From positions 177,056,611 to 177,120,610 of the forward strand of contig BTPG01000001.1 in the NCBI GenBank assembly GCA_036245525.1: a DNA stretch of 64,000 nucleotides, read 5' to 3'. The position numbers were made by a program, and so were the translations under genes. Below, in pieces: positions 1 through 11,976 of the stretch. Source of the stretch: Semisulcospira habei (Eukaryota; Mollusca; Gastropoda; Semisulcospiridae). Numbering within the stretch: the first letter of the stretch is position 1; each line of letters starts with the position of its first letter. The notes beneath the pieces are model-generated. The model was not told the origin of the DNA. It saw only the letters and a program-made list of their open reading frames with translations, and did not search any database.

Positions 1-313
1 CAGGTGTACTTAGTACAGCATGTAGCTAGGTAAAGTCAACCTGATTTCACACAAATTATAGCAAGACTGAAATTGTACCGTGAAATTCTAGTTTTGTCAC
101 CATTTTCGCAAGTCTTGAAGCGAAAGCGAAACTCATATCACGTTAAATATAAAATTACGTAAAAACAAAAAATGCGTCATGACAACTGACGTTTGACAAA
201 CCAATGACACATATGCGCGCATCTCCAAGAGGCATAGATCCTCAAATGCCCGGAGAGCGCATGAACATCTATGCCTCTTGAGGATGTTTGTAGCGCGCGC
301 ATGCACGCACGCG

Positions 314-394
<81 letters not shown>

Positions 395-1740
395 CGACGC
401 GCTTTCAAAAGGCGCATGCAGGTGTACTTAGCAGTCAGCAAGACAGACCGATAATGAGCCGGAGGGTGTTTTCTAGGTCAGTCATGTGACCAATCACCAA
501 ATAGGAATTTTTCATGATCGCGGCTACTTTCGATATTAAAACGCTGTCCGCATGGTCACAGAAATTTATTCATTAAAAATCAGTATCGTTGTAATTGTCA
601 AAATCCGGATTTGTAAACACTTTAGTCGATGATTCCTGCTTATCCTCAGAGCAAATATAGGGTCCTATAAGCGCTCAACTCGTCGCATTTTAAACTGGAT
701 GACAGTACAACGCATTGTAAATCAGAACGAAACACAACACTGTGTACTTTGCATTAAATTTTAGTTTCTCTTGTGGACTCAAGCCCTGGCGTATAGACGT
801 TAACATAGGCAGTATCTAAATTTTATTCCGAATCATATTCTTGCCAACAAGTAGCAGTCTCTCGCCCTACCTTTCTTTCCCATAGGCCTCTGCAGGGCCA
901 CCGTTAGTTTTGGCTGATGTGAACGAAATAAACTACAGTTTAAAACGAAACCTTTGCAATGACTCAGACGAGTATCCAAAGTTGTTATAGTTGTCAGAGT
1001 AACAGGGACTCTTACATTTTCAAACTCGGAGGGTAACATTTTTATGTGTGATGTCTTTTTGGCTGTTGCTTACTGATAACACGGACACCCTTTTCGAGAC
1101 TGAATAGGGGTACCTTGCATTCATTTAGTTTCTCTTGTGGACTCACAGATCCTCGAGCACAACTCAAAGTAAAATGTGTACTAGGAGATATTTGGCTGCA
1201 TGTAGGTAGGTGACATGTGGATGTTCAGGTGGTATTTATTCTTTGAGAAGCATATTCCCTTCACCCCCTAAAATCTGAAATGGTTGGCCGAGGACAAGCA
1301 GAGGTAACCTAACATAAGGAGGAATATCTCCACAACGAGTGGCTCAGTTTTGAAGGTTCATATATCATTTTGTTTCTAATGTTAAACAGTGTCCAAATGT
1401 ATAAGCCATTCTAAGGCTTGGACAGTTCTTCACCGTTATTTTCGTTGTCACCTGCAATTAGCGTACTTGACAGAACGAACCACATGCAGCAGAAAAAGAA
1501 ATGAGAAGAAAAAAACTATTTTCAAAACTTGAATTAATCACGAACACGATGCATCTATGTTTCGTGTGGGAAAATGTAGTTTTTACACAAAACGTAGCGA
1601 CTGAACAAAGTGACCAAAATGTCAATGCCACACAGCCTTTGCAAAATACCCACTGCGCCATCAGCCATCCACGAGGAACTACTTTTTAGTATCGTATACC
1701 ATGCATGTCATAGACACTACTGTTGGCATCTTCATTAGAC
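1..1740. other. Gene-free stretch with one (CA)n tract
   Basis: I see no convincing gene here. The only open frames either cross the (CA)n tract and encode low-complexity Cys-Val or Thr-His runs, or are short and have no family resemblance. A 22-bp phrase (tttagtttctcttgtggact) occurs at about 762 and again near 1126, too short to assign to an element. Confidence 0.6.
317..392. repeat. (CA)n microsatellite
   Basis: An almost pure CA dinucleotide run of about 75 bp, flanked by the alternating purine-pyrimidine sequence gcgcgcgcatgcacgcacgcgc. Confidence 0.95.
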
Positions 1741-1754
1741 TAACTCTTGGGTGG

Positions 1755-3436
1755 GAGTAAAGCAAGACCGGTCCCACCCAGGTATGCATCCTGTCACTCT
1801 GGTCCTGACGCCTCTAAATATCCGAGCAAAAGAATGTGAAGCACTCGGGGGCCTTTCGATCGGTATTCGTAGTTAGTAACTACTCATCAGGGAACTCATT
1901 GGTGTATTCCTCTGTGTCGCATATTATTCCTTACATTAGGACATGGTTGAATTGTTGTCCGTGTAGTCCATGCATGTAAAAGTAGTCCTGGCGCGGTATT
2001 ATTGGTGTCAAGTATGATCGTTTTCAAATCCTTGTAATTCCTGACGCGGCATTATTGATGTCAAGTATGATCGGTTTCAAATCAGTCCTTGCAGGGTCTA
2101 GTTAGTGCAATTATGCTCTTATATCTCGGGATACGATTGTATCGCCGCGTTTTTCGTTCCCTCGGCGCTTGTTGATGTCAGGTCCAAGGTCATTTCCTGC
2201 TCAGCGGGGTAGCCGCGATGAGACACCAGGAAGCGTTGGGAGTCTGCGTGTATGGACGTGGGCCCGTCATATTCTTTGTTTATTAATTCGTCCGTTTAGA
2301 CGGATCCGCCCCAGACTCAGCGTCGTTGTTGTTGTTTCTTAGAGTGTTCGTGTTTGTAGACGATGCCGGCTGTTTGTGTGGCTGTGTTGCCGCACATAAC
2401 AGACTGGTGTTTGTAGTATTGCCCTCTGTGTAGAGTTGATACGCGGTGTTGCCGTGGTGCATATCTCACAGTTGATGCTTTAAAAGCAGCTTAATGTTGT
2501 AGCTGCTGCTGCTGTTTTGCTGTGGCTGCCGTTTCGTTGATCGCTGTTGTTGCCGTTGGCTTGTTGGGCCGCCCGAATTGCCATACCGTTTAGCGGGTGG
2601 TAGGGCAGTGACGGGTTTCGTCGGTGTAGAAAGGCCTTCTTATCTTCGAGTGCTTCACAGAATAGTTGGCCTCGCTTGTTGAGAGTGTTTCAGTCCTCCT
2701 TTCACTTTTGCGCGCTTTCAAACGAGTTCTTTGTGACCAGTGTTGCCTGGTGTTGTGGATTAAAGTTGGCGGCGTTGTTTTGTGGTCGAAGCGAAGTAGA
2801 CAGTGTCCGTTTCCGACTGCTGTGCCTCTATTCGTAGTCTGTGTTGTACACACGGATTTGCCTTGCTCGACGGCCGGGGGCGGGAGGTAAGTCTTTTAGG
2901 CCGGCAAACAGTATGACGTCATAGCGTGTAGCGATTCATGACAGATGTCACTTTGTTGAGAGTTTTGCCGTGGCGGGCTGCTGGGCCGATTGTTGGCCTC
3001 GGTCAGTTGAGTAGCTGGCTCACACGTGTCTTGTTATAACAGCAGAATATAGGATCGCAATGTGGTTTGTCGCTTGTTGTAGTTTGTCCGTCGATCGTGT
3101 GGTGCTTTTTTTAATTTTCCGCCTGGATTTCCAGCCTTTTTCAGGCGTGGGGGACGAGATACTTGGTTGTTTTCGTTCCATCCACCCTTTGTCAGACTGT
3201 GGGGGATGAGTTTCATCCACCCTATTTCAAGTGCGGGGAGTGAGTCTCAACCACCCTATTTCAGGTGTGGGAGAATGGTTGATGAGTTCCTTCTTGCTTG
3301 TGGTTTTCCGTTGATTTGATCGTCTTGGGCCTAGGTTGTAGTAGTTCTCCGTTGACATAATAGTCTTGGGTCTTGATTGATTGGTCGTTTCTGGCGGAGT
3401 TAGGGCTGGCAGCTGTTGTTTCCTTCGTCGTCTCGC
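1755..3436. repeat. Long non-coding repeat R1, copy A
   Basis: First copy of a repeat that begins near 'gtaaagcaagaccggtcccacc' and runs through landmarks such as 'ccttacattaggacatgg', 'tcctgctcagcgggg' and 'cagggcttgtc-poor' GT-rich sequence with repeated 'catccaccctatttcaggtgtgg' phrases. The same landmarks occur in the same order in copy B (3700-8860). It encodes nothing recognisable. It ends at 'tctcgcttcg' by running directly into another repeat start (ggtcccacccaggtata), so the units are joined head to tail. This copy preserves the uninterrupted sequence at the sites where copy B carries insertions. Confidence 0.7.
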
Positions 3437-3699
3437 TTCGGTCCCACCCAGGTATACATCCTGTCACTCTGGTCCCGACGCCTCTAAATATCCGAGCAGA
3501 AGAATGTGAAGCACTCGGGGGCGTTTCGATCGGTATTCGTAGTTAGTAACTATAGGCTCCGATTTACTCATCAGGGAACCGGCCTACAATTCTCAGTCCA
3601 TTCCTTGGTGTATTCCTCTGTGTCAGTCGCATTTTATTCCTTACATTAGGGGAATAAAGCAAGACAGGTATGCATCCTGTCACTCTGGTCCCTTGGTGG
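3437..3699. repeat. Repeat R1, partial unit
   Basis: A short partial copy of the R1 start (ggtcccacccaggtatacat, then 'cgacgcctctaaatatccga' and 'gaagcactcgggggcg') reaching 'ccttacattagg' and then breaking off before copy B begins. It includes an extra scrambled 'aagacaggtatgcatcctgtc' fragment near 3663. Confidence 0.65.
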
Positions 3700-3918
3700 T
3701 AATAAAGCAAGACCGGTCCCACCCAGGTATGCATCCTGTCACTCTGGTCCCGACGCCTCTAAATATCCGAGCAGAAGAATGTGAAGCACTAGGGGGCGTT
3801 TCGATCGGTATTCGTAGTTAGTAACTACAGGCTCCGCTTTACTCATCAGGGAACTGGCCTACAATTCTCAGTCCATTCCTTGGTGTATTCCTCTGTGTCG
3901 CATTTTATTCCTTACATT

Positions 3919-6900
3919 CATCATCATCATCATCAGTCCCTTGCCCGAACTGGGCGTTGGGGGGACTGAAAGGCAGCAGCAACAGACAGTGCTCTCCACT
4001 GGGTTCTATCTGGCATCTCGAGTTCGGTCCATTCTTTTATGTTTGCGACCCAACTCTTTCTCTGACGACCTCGCCGACGACTTCCTTCGAGAGTGCCTTG
4101 GAGGATAGTCTTGGACAAGGTGTTGTGTCGGGTCACGTGGCCAAACCAAGCAAGCTTGCGCCGTTTCACGGTTGCCAGAAGGGGTTCATGTGGGCCCACC
4201 AGAGAAGTGACGATGCTCCGTACATATTCGTTGGTCTTGTGCTCGTGGTACGAGATGCGGAGCAACTTCCTCAGGCACTTGTTCTCAAAGGCCTGGATTT
4301 TCTTTTCTGAGTCTGCAAGCAGTGTCCAAGTCTCACAGCCGTAGAGTAGAATAGACACTACGAGGGACTTGTAAAGCCTGTACTTGATGGTGAAGCTGAT
4401 GGAGTTACTTCGCCATATCCTGTCCAGCCTGGCCATTGCGGATGTTGCTGTACCTATCCTACTATGCAACTACCGTCTTTGGACAGGGTGGCTCCCAAGT
4501 ACTTGAAGCTATTGACCTCTTCTAGCTTCTGGCCGTTCATGTGAATGTTGCTGCTGCTGTCGCTTGTGGTGTTGATCATCACTTTGCTTTTATCCGTACT
4601 GATCTCCATGCCATAAGACCCTGCTCTACTTGAAAGTTTGTCTGTCAGGTTTTGAAGCTCACTATTGCTGCCTGCCATGAGGTCAATGTCGTCTGCGAAT
4701 CGAAGATTGCACAGGGATCTGCCACCAATAGAGATTGAAGAATGGTGGTCGTGGAGGGTTTCCTGCATGATCTTCTCCAGGAATATGTTGAAAAGGACAG
4801 GAGAGAGCAGGCATCCTTGACGGACACCGATCGTCGTCCTGAAGAACTCGCCTGACTGATTGTTAAGTAAAACCGCGCTGCAGGCGTTCTTGTAAAGCGC
4901 TTCTATCATTTGGATCAGTCCCTCCTCTATGTTGAACGATCTCATGACTTGCCAGAGTCCGTCGTGCCAGACACGATCAAATGCTTTCCTGAAATCAATG
5001 AAGTTGTGGTAGAGTTCGCGCTGATGCTGCAGATGTTTCTCGATCAGGACGCGGCAGTTGAAAATCTGCTCTACAGTGCTTCTTCCAACTCTGAAGCCAG
5101 CCTGTTCTTCTGCCAGCAGTTCCTCGGCGAAAGTTTTGAGGCGGTTGAGAATGATTCTAAGCATTACTTTGCTAGGGTGACTTATCAGACTGATAGTTCT
5201 GTAGTTCTGGCACTGTTTCAGGTTTCCTTTCTTGGGGAGTGGGATCACTAGAGACTGTGTCCATTCTACTGGCCATTTCTTTTGCTCCCAGATCTTTTGA
5301 CAGAGTGTAGTGAGTACCTTCGTTGTTACTTCTCCTCCATGTTTCAACAGTTCAGCAGGTACGTTGTCTACACCTGGAGACTTTCCTCCCTTCAGGCCGC
5401 GTACGGCTGTTTCCACCTCTTCAGCTAACACTGGCAGGTCTTCGGCCTTCCTGGCCCCAGCCTGGTTGTTTTGGAGGATGCTGGTGTCTGGCTCAGCCTT
5501 GTAGTTATACAAGTCTCGGCAGTACTCAGTCCATCTGTTTAGTACAGCAGTGTTTTCCGTAAGGAGTTGGCCGCTGCTGTCTTCGATGACTGTGGCTGTT
5601 CGCTGTTGAGTCGTGGTGAGGGTCCTTAGCGTTTCATAAGCCTTCTTGCTGTTGCCGTTTGCCATGCCCTCTTCCACGCTACGACACTGGTCTTCAATCC
5701 AATCTTCTTTGGCTTCTTTCATCCTCTTCCTGATCTTCTTGTTGACAAGTCTGTACTTGTTTACTGATGTGAGGTCTTGGCCTCTCTTTTTCTTCCAGGC
5801 TCTCCTCTCATCACAGAGATCAAGGATGTCATCGGTGACCTAGGGCTGTTTGCGCTTCCTCTGCTTCCCCAGCACTTCTTCTGCTGTAGAAAGTAACACC
5901 TCTTTTATATTTCCAGCAAGGGTGTCTACGTCCCAGTCCAAAGTAGCCAAGGCTGCAAATCTGCCTCCCACCTGGGCTTGGAAGACCTCTTCTACTTCCG
6001 GGTCTTTTAGCTTCTCGAGGTCGAATCGGATGCGAGGGCTCTTGCTGTCTCGTTTCAATGCCAGCTTCAACTTGAGGCTAGTAAGGACGAGGTTGTGGTC
6101 GCTGCCAATATCAGCGCCAGGAAAGGACCTCGTTTGTGCTTTGTTAACGCTGGATTTGAATCGTCGAGGCAGCAAGATGAAGTCAATCTGGTTATGGACC
6201 AGGCCTCCTGGCGATTGCCATGTCACTGTTCTTGACTTCTTGTGTGGATGGAGGGTATTAGCAACGGTAAGACGGTGATTCTGTGCGAACTCTAAAAGTC
6301 GCAGGCCTCTGTCGTTTGTTTCTCCAAGGCCAAACTTGCCAGCTGTTCCTGCCCATTGTTGGTAAGCGTCAGGGCCGATCTTTGCATTCCAGTCACCGAG
6401 GACGGTCAGAATGTCTTTCTTAGGTGTTTTCTTGATGATGTTGTCCAGTTGTTCGTAGTATTCTTCTAATTCCTCATCATCATGATCTGCTGTTGGAGCG
6501 TATACTTGTATGATAGTGATGTTGTGTGGTCGGGCGGAGATGCGGATGGAGATTAGTCTGCTTGACACGGGGGTGCAGCTGATGACAGTTCCAGCCACCT
6601 CTTTCCTTACGATAAAAGCTACGCCATGTTCGTGCTTGGTTTCTTTTCCGCTGAACCAGATTTTATGGCCTTCATCTGTTGTTGTTTCTCCGAAGCCTGT
6701 CCATCGAACTTCTGCAAGTCCTACAATGTCCCAGCGATAGCGCTTTAACTCATAGGTGAGTTCCTTCACTTTGCCGCACTGGTAGAGTGTGCGAACGTTC
6801 CAAGTTCCGATAGTTATTCCTTGCGTGGGCAGCTTGATGGTGGGTTTGGTTCCAGTAACACACTTGTCGCCCCCACCCTGGAGACCTCCAATGGGGTGCG

Positions 6901-7112
6901 CGGTCGTTGGTGATCCGGGCCCCGACCGATCCGGCATGTTATTCTTATTCTGTTGCTTGTCCATCAGTCCTTTCAATGGGCTTAGGCGAACTTGGCGGCG
7001 CCCGTCTCCTCTCCAAGTATTTCAACTGACTGAGAGACGCGTCAGCCCCTCACAACGTTTCGCCCGCCAGCAGAAGCAGTTACCGGGGTGTGGCTAGGTA
7101 AAGGACCTGGAG
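3919..7112 (-). mobile_element. RTE-like non-LTR retrotransposon, full insertion in repeat R1
   Basis: A 3.2-kb LINE on the minus strand with an endonuclease and a reverse transcriptase region. Its 3' end carries a (GAT)n tail (read on the plus strand as catcatcatcatcat at 3919). The 9-bp sequence ccttacatt flanks it on both sides (3910-3918 and 7113-7121), and repeat copy A has the same locus uninterrupted near 1931, so both ends are defined. The coding part is broken by one stop codon and one frame break. Confidence 0.85.
3933..6976 (-). pseudogene. Endonuclease-reverse transcriptase of the RTE-like LINE (broken)
   Basis: The protein would nick target DNA and copy its own RNA into it. The apurinic-type endonuclease comes first (6976-5840), with TWNVRTL, GDWNAKIG and SDHNLV motifs. 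The reverse transcriptase (5722-4454) has FRVGRSTVEQ, GVRQGCLLSP and an intact catalytic FADD. The C-terminal region (4469-3933) has LYGCETWTL and an RRGRQRK basic patch. Two lesions are visible: an in-frame TAG at 5842-5840, probably from a Trp codon since the frame stays open on both sides, and a frame break near 4460 between RT and the C-terminal region. The endonuclease resembles the group usually named craniofacial development protein 2-like. Assignment to the RTE group is from general resemblance. Confidence 0.85.
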
Positions 7113-7430
7113 CCTTACATTAGGACATGGTAATTGTTGTCCGTGTAGTCCATGCATGTAAATGTCCTGACGCGGCATTATTGACGTCAAGTATGAACGC
7201 TTTCAAATCCTTGCAGTATTCTTGACGCGGCATTATTGATGTCAAGTATGATCGCTTTCAATTCCTTACAGGGTCCAGTTAGTGCAATAATGCTCTTATG
7301 TCAGGATATAGTTGTCTCGCCGCGTCTTCTGTTCCCTCGGCGCTTGTGCCTGTCAGGTCCAAGGTCATTTCCTGCTCAGCGGGGCTTAGCCGCGACTAAG
7401 ACACCAGGAAGCGATGAGAGTCTGCGTGTA

Positions 7431-7895
7431 GGTCACAGACTACAGTGCCGTTTCCGTACTGTCCAGTCTCTTAGCCTTAGTCAGTCCCAGTCATCCCCTA
7501 ATTTTTCAATTCCCTAAAAAACACTACCGCCCACCAGCTGCACATTTGCCAAGCACAAAATACACACACAAAAAAACCAGCACATCACCCGTCTAATTGC
7601 TTGGCTATGCGACTGGTTCCTTACCAACCCCACACCCAAGCACAGCTGAAATCAGCGTGCCCCTCAAATCACTACGTCAATGGCAACTCAACATAGGCCC
7701 ACAATTGTCCACTGGATAAGCTCAGGATGGTATGAATCAAAGCACCAAACATGTCTCCTCTCAGCTAACCAGAAATTTCCAGTAAATTCCAACATTCAGC
7801 CCTATTACAAATTTTCAAACAAGGCAAAAATTATTTTTAAAAACAACGGTCCTTGCAATGCCTGAACTGCTGCAATTTAAATATATAACATGACC
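7431..7895. mobile_element. Possible MITE-like insertion in repeat R1 copy B
   Basis: This 465-bp segment is absent from the matching place in copy A (gtctgcgtgtatggacgtgg). It is flanked by tgta on both sides (7427-7430 and 7896-7899) and has very short inverted ends (ggtca / tgacc). It contains no credible gene. The short ends make the class uncertain. Confidence 0.4.
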
Positions 7896-8860
7896 TGTAT
7901 GGACCTGGGTCCGTCATATTCTTTGTTTATTAATTCGTCCGTTTTGACGGATCAATCCCAGACTTAGCGTCGTTGTTATTTCTCAGAGTGTTCGTGCTTG
8001 TGGACGATGTCGGCTGTTTGTGTGGACGCACAGACTGGTGTGTGTAGTATTGCCCTCTGTGTAGATGATACGCGGTGTTGCCGTGGTGCATATCTCACAG
8101 TTTTTTCCTCCTTTCACTTTTGCGCACTTTCTTTCTTTCACGATTTTTTTGTGACCAGTGATGCCTGGTGATGTGGATTAAAGTTGGTGTCGCGTTGTTT
8201 TTTGGTCGATGCGAAGTAGGCAGTGTCCGTTTCCGACTGCTCTGCCTCTATTCTTAGTCTGTGTTGTACACATGGCGATTTGCCTTCCTCGTTGGCAGGA
8301 GGCAAGTCTTTTAGCAAACACTATGACGTCATAGCGTGTAGCGATTCGTGACACTGGGATGTCACTTTGTTGAGAGTTTTGCCGTGGCGGGCTGCTGGGC
8401 CGATTGTCGGCCTCGGTTGAGTAGCTGGCTCACATGTGTCTTGTTATAACAGCAGAATAATTATAGGATCTCAGTGTAGTCTTGTCGCTTGTTCTAGGCT
8501 AGTAGTCGGTCGTGTGGTGCTTTTATTTTCCGCCTGGATCTCCAGCCTTTTTCAGGCGTAGGGGATGAGTTACTTGGTTGTTTTTGTTCCATCCACCCTT
8601 TGTCAGGTGTGGGGAATGAGTTTCATCCACCCTATTGCAGGTGTGGGGAGTGAGTCTCAATCACCCTATTTCAGGTGTGGGAGAATGGTCGATGAGTTCC
8701 TTCTTGCTTGTGGTTTTCCGTTGATTTGATAGTCTTGGGCCTAGGCCGTTGTAGTAGTTCTCCGTTGACACAAGTCTTGGGTCTTGGTTGATTGGTCGTT
8801 TCTGGCGGAGTTAGGGCTGGTAGCTGTTCTCTCCTTCGTCATCTCACTTCGTATGAGGCT

Positions 8861-9464
8861 TTGTCGGGTGTGAGGGAGCGGCTTAGTGCAGCGCGCGTGC
8901 CGATGACGTGATAGTCGAATCTCATTGGTCGGCTGTCGTCGGGCTGGTCGCCCGCTGTCCGTGTGAGCTTAACACTTTTAATCATGTCACACATCTCGCC
9001 ACACCACACATATCAGGCATACACGTCTCAGCATACAGAGTCCAGATATTTCAGTAATTGTTTTTTTTTTAAAATATATTTTCAATGCACTTATTGTGTG
9101 TATATCGTCTCATTGTAAGATCCATTAGCACATGAAAATCATGTTTTGTTTTTTTAAAATTTAAAACAGAAAAAGTGAATACAATTTACATACACTTATA
9201 AAAGCCCTCAATTACATGCACTACTTGGTGCACATTTTGAAGTGAAATTATATTGTCAAATATACAGATTATTTAAAAAAAAGTTATTTGTGTAAATTTG
9301 TTGTACTTTCCAATGCCAAATCAGACCTTGTCCATTCCATGCGCTAAGGCACACTGAGATTCTGAGTTTCAAGTTTAATAAATTTGTTCCATGTCAACTT
9401 CTGATCTCCAACACATAACTAAGAAATTAGAAAATGAAATAATTCCTTAAACACTATAAAATTA
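8861..9464. other. Gene-free AT-rich spacer
   Basis: After the last recognisable R1 sequence the composition shifts to AT-rich with poly-T and poly-A runs. I see no gene, repeat or regulatory site here. Confidence 0.5.
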
Positions 9465-9506
9465 ATTTTTCTCTAAAATGTATTTTTTCGAAAAATACTT
9501 ACCGAT

Positions 9507-9685
9507 GCCATTACTACAATGGAACAACCTATAGCTAGCGTAATTTTAGCCCAAAAACTTACGATGTGTACCTTTAGGGCCAGGGGAGGCCACCAGGGGT
9601 GCCCTGACCTGGTACCCGGGTAGCCTCCCTTCCCACCCCATACGGATAACTGCCCGAGCAGCCAAGCCAAACCAGTTCTTTCGTT
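9507..9685. repeat. DIRS inverted terminal repeat, left arm
   Basis: Reverse complement of 15770-15955 with few differences; it contains gatgccattactacaatgg, ggtacccgggtagcctccc and agcagccaagccaaac. It lies at the recombinase (3') end of the minus-strand element. Confidence 0.85.
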
Positions 9686-9727
9686 TAGCTGGCTAGCGGC
9701 GAGTGGGGTAGGTGGGAGGGCCGTCCG

Positions 9728-9823
9728 AGTAATGGCATCGGTAAGTATTTTTCGAAAAAATACATTTTAGAGAAAAATCCATTTGTTTCCTCAAAAACAT
9801 TACCGATGCCATTACTACAATGG
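9728..9823. repeat. DIRS internal complementary region
   Basis: The first half (9728-9778) is the exact reverse complement of the left outer end (9465-9515). The second half (9781-9823) is the reverse complement of the right outer end (15931-15972), with two bases between. In the DIRS model this region templates completion and circularisation of the element's ends. Confidence 0.85.
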
Positions 9824-9867
9824 AGAATAGCGAAGAGGAGGAGGGTGCCGCGTAACCCAGTGACTGA

Positions 9868-11380
9868 CTAAGCTAGCAAGACCCGTCCTGCCCGGCGCAA
9901 GCTCCCGGTAATTTTAGCTAAAGGATTACCAACGGCACCCGGGAGGGAGTGTTGCGCCGCCGCCAGGTTGTCTCGCTGGCCAACCAGGTTTCGGAGGTAG
10001 AACCGGGTGAAGGTCGACTCGGTCCGCCAGCCTACGGCAGCCACACTGTCTCGGACAGCGCAGTTGCGGTCGAATGCGACGCTAGCAGCCATGGCTATGA
10101 CCTCGTGGGCCCGGATGTGTAGTCGCTTGGCAGCGTCGGGGCAGAGGTCTTGGTAGGCGGAGCGTATCACCCATCTTAGCCAGGAAGAGATCGTCTGGGC
10201 TGAGATGTCTTGTCTACCTGGGGACAGAGAGAGAAAGAGGCGGGTGCGTCCCCGGCGGAGCGGCTTGGTTCGGCTTAGGTACACGCGTAAGGCTCTCACC
10301 GGGTCCTATTGTCTGACTTTCTTGTTGGGGTCGATCGGCTTCAGCGATCGTACAGTGATCACCTGGGGGGCTGCCAACGGGGACTGGTTCTTGGCCAAGA
10401 AGGCCGGGTCCGTTAGTAGCTGCACGGAACCATCCGACCTGAACTGCAGGCAGGCGGGGGCGCGGGGAGCGCGTGCAGCTCACTCACTCTGGAGGCTGTG
10501 GCTACGGCGAGCAGAAAGCAAGTCTTTTGCGTAGCGTCGGCCAGGCTTGCTAGGGGAAGCGGCTCGAAACGCTTAGAGTGCAGCCAGGTGAGTACCCAGG
10601 GTAAGTCCCAGAGTGGGATCAGGGAGCGGAGGGCAGGTCGCTGTATGCCGAAGTGGGCCATAAGGTCAGCGAGGTCCTTACACTTGCCGGGGTCCGCTCG
10701 GCCCAGGTGCCGGTAAGGGTCGGCGATCATAGCGAGGTAGCCCCTGATGGTGATCGGTGCCAAGTGCTGTTCGGCGAAGAGCCAGAGGAAGAACTCGGCC
10801 AGTTGTGGGGAAGTCAGATCGGTAGGGGAGAGGCGACGGAGGTCGCACCAGGCTCCAAGTACTCTCCACTTTCCCTCGTAGACACGCAGGGTCGAGGGTC
10901 TGCGGCCTGAAGCGATAGCTGCCACTGCCTCACTCGAGAAACCTCTAGCGACGAGGGCTTGCCGCACAATCTCCAAGCGTGTAGCAGGAGTCGCTCGGGG
11001 TACGGATGGTAGAGCGCCTGGCGCGGTTGCTTGAGCATCGTGCGAGGAGTGGGAAGCCGCAGTGGAGGGCCCGTGGCGAGGTTCAGGAGGTCGGTGGTGC
11101 AGGATCTGGTCCAGCAGAACGGCGCCACCAGCAACAGGATCGCGTTGCATCCTTTGAGCTACAGAAGCACCTTGGGGACAAGGACTGAGGGAGGGTAAGC
11201 GTAAGCGCAGAGGCCGTCCCAGGGAAAGGAGAGCGCATCGACCGCCCAGGCTAGGGGGTCCGGGACGGGCGAGACAAGAGGGGGAGCTGGCGGTTCCACC
11301 TTGTCGCGAAGAGATCGATAAGGGGGGTCTCCCACGTGACGGAAGAAGTCCGGGCGAAACGCTCACTCAGTGTGGAGAAG
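9868..11380 (-). pseudogene. Tyrosine recombinase of the DIRS element (broken)
   Basis: The recombinase would integrate the circular DNA form. The N-terminal part (11366-10413) has a core-binding domain (RRPSTLRVYEGKW, then SPQLAEFFLWLF) and the first catalytic arginine in the ASRVSELHAL box. The C-terminal part (10299-9868, a different frame) has the RAHEV box II and a TFTRFYL tyrosine box. A frameshift near 10400-10300 separates the parts. Box II reads HEVI where family members carry H-x-x-R, so the second catalytic arginine appears replaced by isoleucine. With the frameshift this argues for a dead enzyme. Confidence 0.85.
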
Positions 11381-11415
11381 CTGACCGCGCCGGGAGAGTG
11401 AGTCCGCGAGGACAT

Positions 11416-11976
11416 TCAGGTGGCCGGGGATGTGTCTCGCTCGGAGAGAGATGCGGCGATCATCGCACCAACGGAAGAGCCGGTAAAGGAGAAGCAGAGG
11501 GAAGGGGAGCGGGTCCCGCCCTGCTTCTGTATGTAGGACACGACAGTGGAGTTGTCGGAAGGGACGAGCAGCTCCTGGCGTCCGAGAGTCGGTTCCCAAG
11601 CGAGGAGATCTTGCCACACCGCCTGTAGCTCCAACCAGTTGATATGCCTGACCGCAAAGTCCGGTGGCCATCTGCCGGAAGCCGTGGCAAACGTCGGCAG
11701 CAGGTGTGCGCCCCAGCCGGAGCGGCTGGCGTCGACGCAAAGGGACAACTGGGGGGGGGGGGGAGGCGTAAGGAGAGGGACTCCGGTCGCGAGCCAGACA
11801 GGGTCTGCCCAGCGGAGGAGGTGTGGAACGAGCGAGGGAGGTAACGGAACGGGAGCCTCGATGTCGCCGGTCGAGGGACGCCAGTGAATGAGCAGATGAA
11901 GTTGAAGCGGGCGCGAGTAGAGCCGACCCAGGGGAAGGAGATCCGCCGCCGCGCTCATCAGGCCTAAGAGCTGCAA
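11416..11976 (-). pseudogene. RNase H region of the DIRS element
   Basis: Directly follows the RT region on the minus strand. The LCVDASRSGWGA motif is the usual first catalytic aspartate box, and LELQAVWQDLL and VPSDNSTVVSYI supply the Glu and second Asp boxes. The end of the domain (RARHIPGHLNVLADSLSR) is in another frame at 11740-11363, so a frame break lies near 11500. The domain degrades the RNA template during reverse transcription. Confidence 0.75.

Larger units (their letters stand above)
3700..8860. repeat. Repeat R1, copy B, split by a LINE and a second insertion
   Basis: Second long R1 copy, in two blocks (about 3700-3918 and 7113-8860) around an RTE-like LINE. Block order and wording match copy A, including the 'cattattgatgtcaagtatgatcg' phrases, the 'tcctgctcagcgggg' block and the terminal 'catccaccctat' phrases. 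Relative to copy A it also carries a 465-bp insertion at 7431-7895. Beyond the point where copy A ends (tctcacttcg, about 8850) it continues into 'tatgaggctttgtcggg', which copy A lacks. Confidence 0.7.

Noticed and set aside
133..489. Open frames of 70-100 codons across the first CA tract
   Set aside because: They encode only Cys-Val or Thr-His runs from the microsatellite on both strands.
762..1150. 22-bp direct repeat tttagtttctcttgtggact
   Set aside because: A single short pair without other structure; it cannot be assigned to an element.
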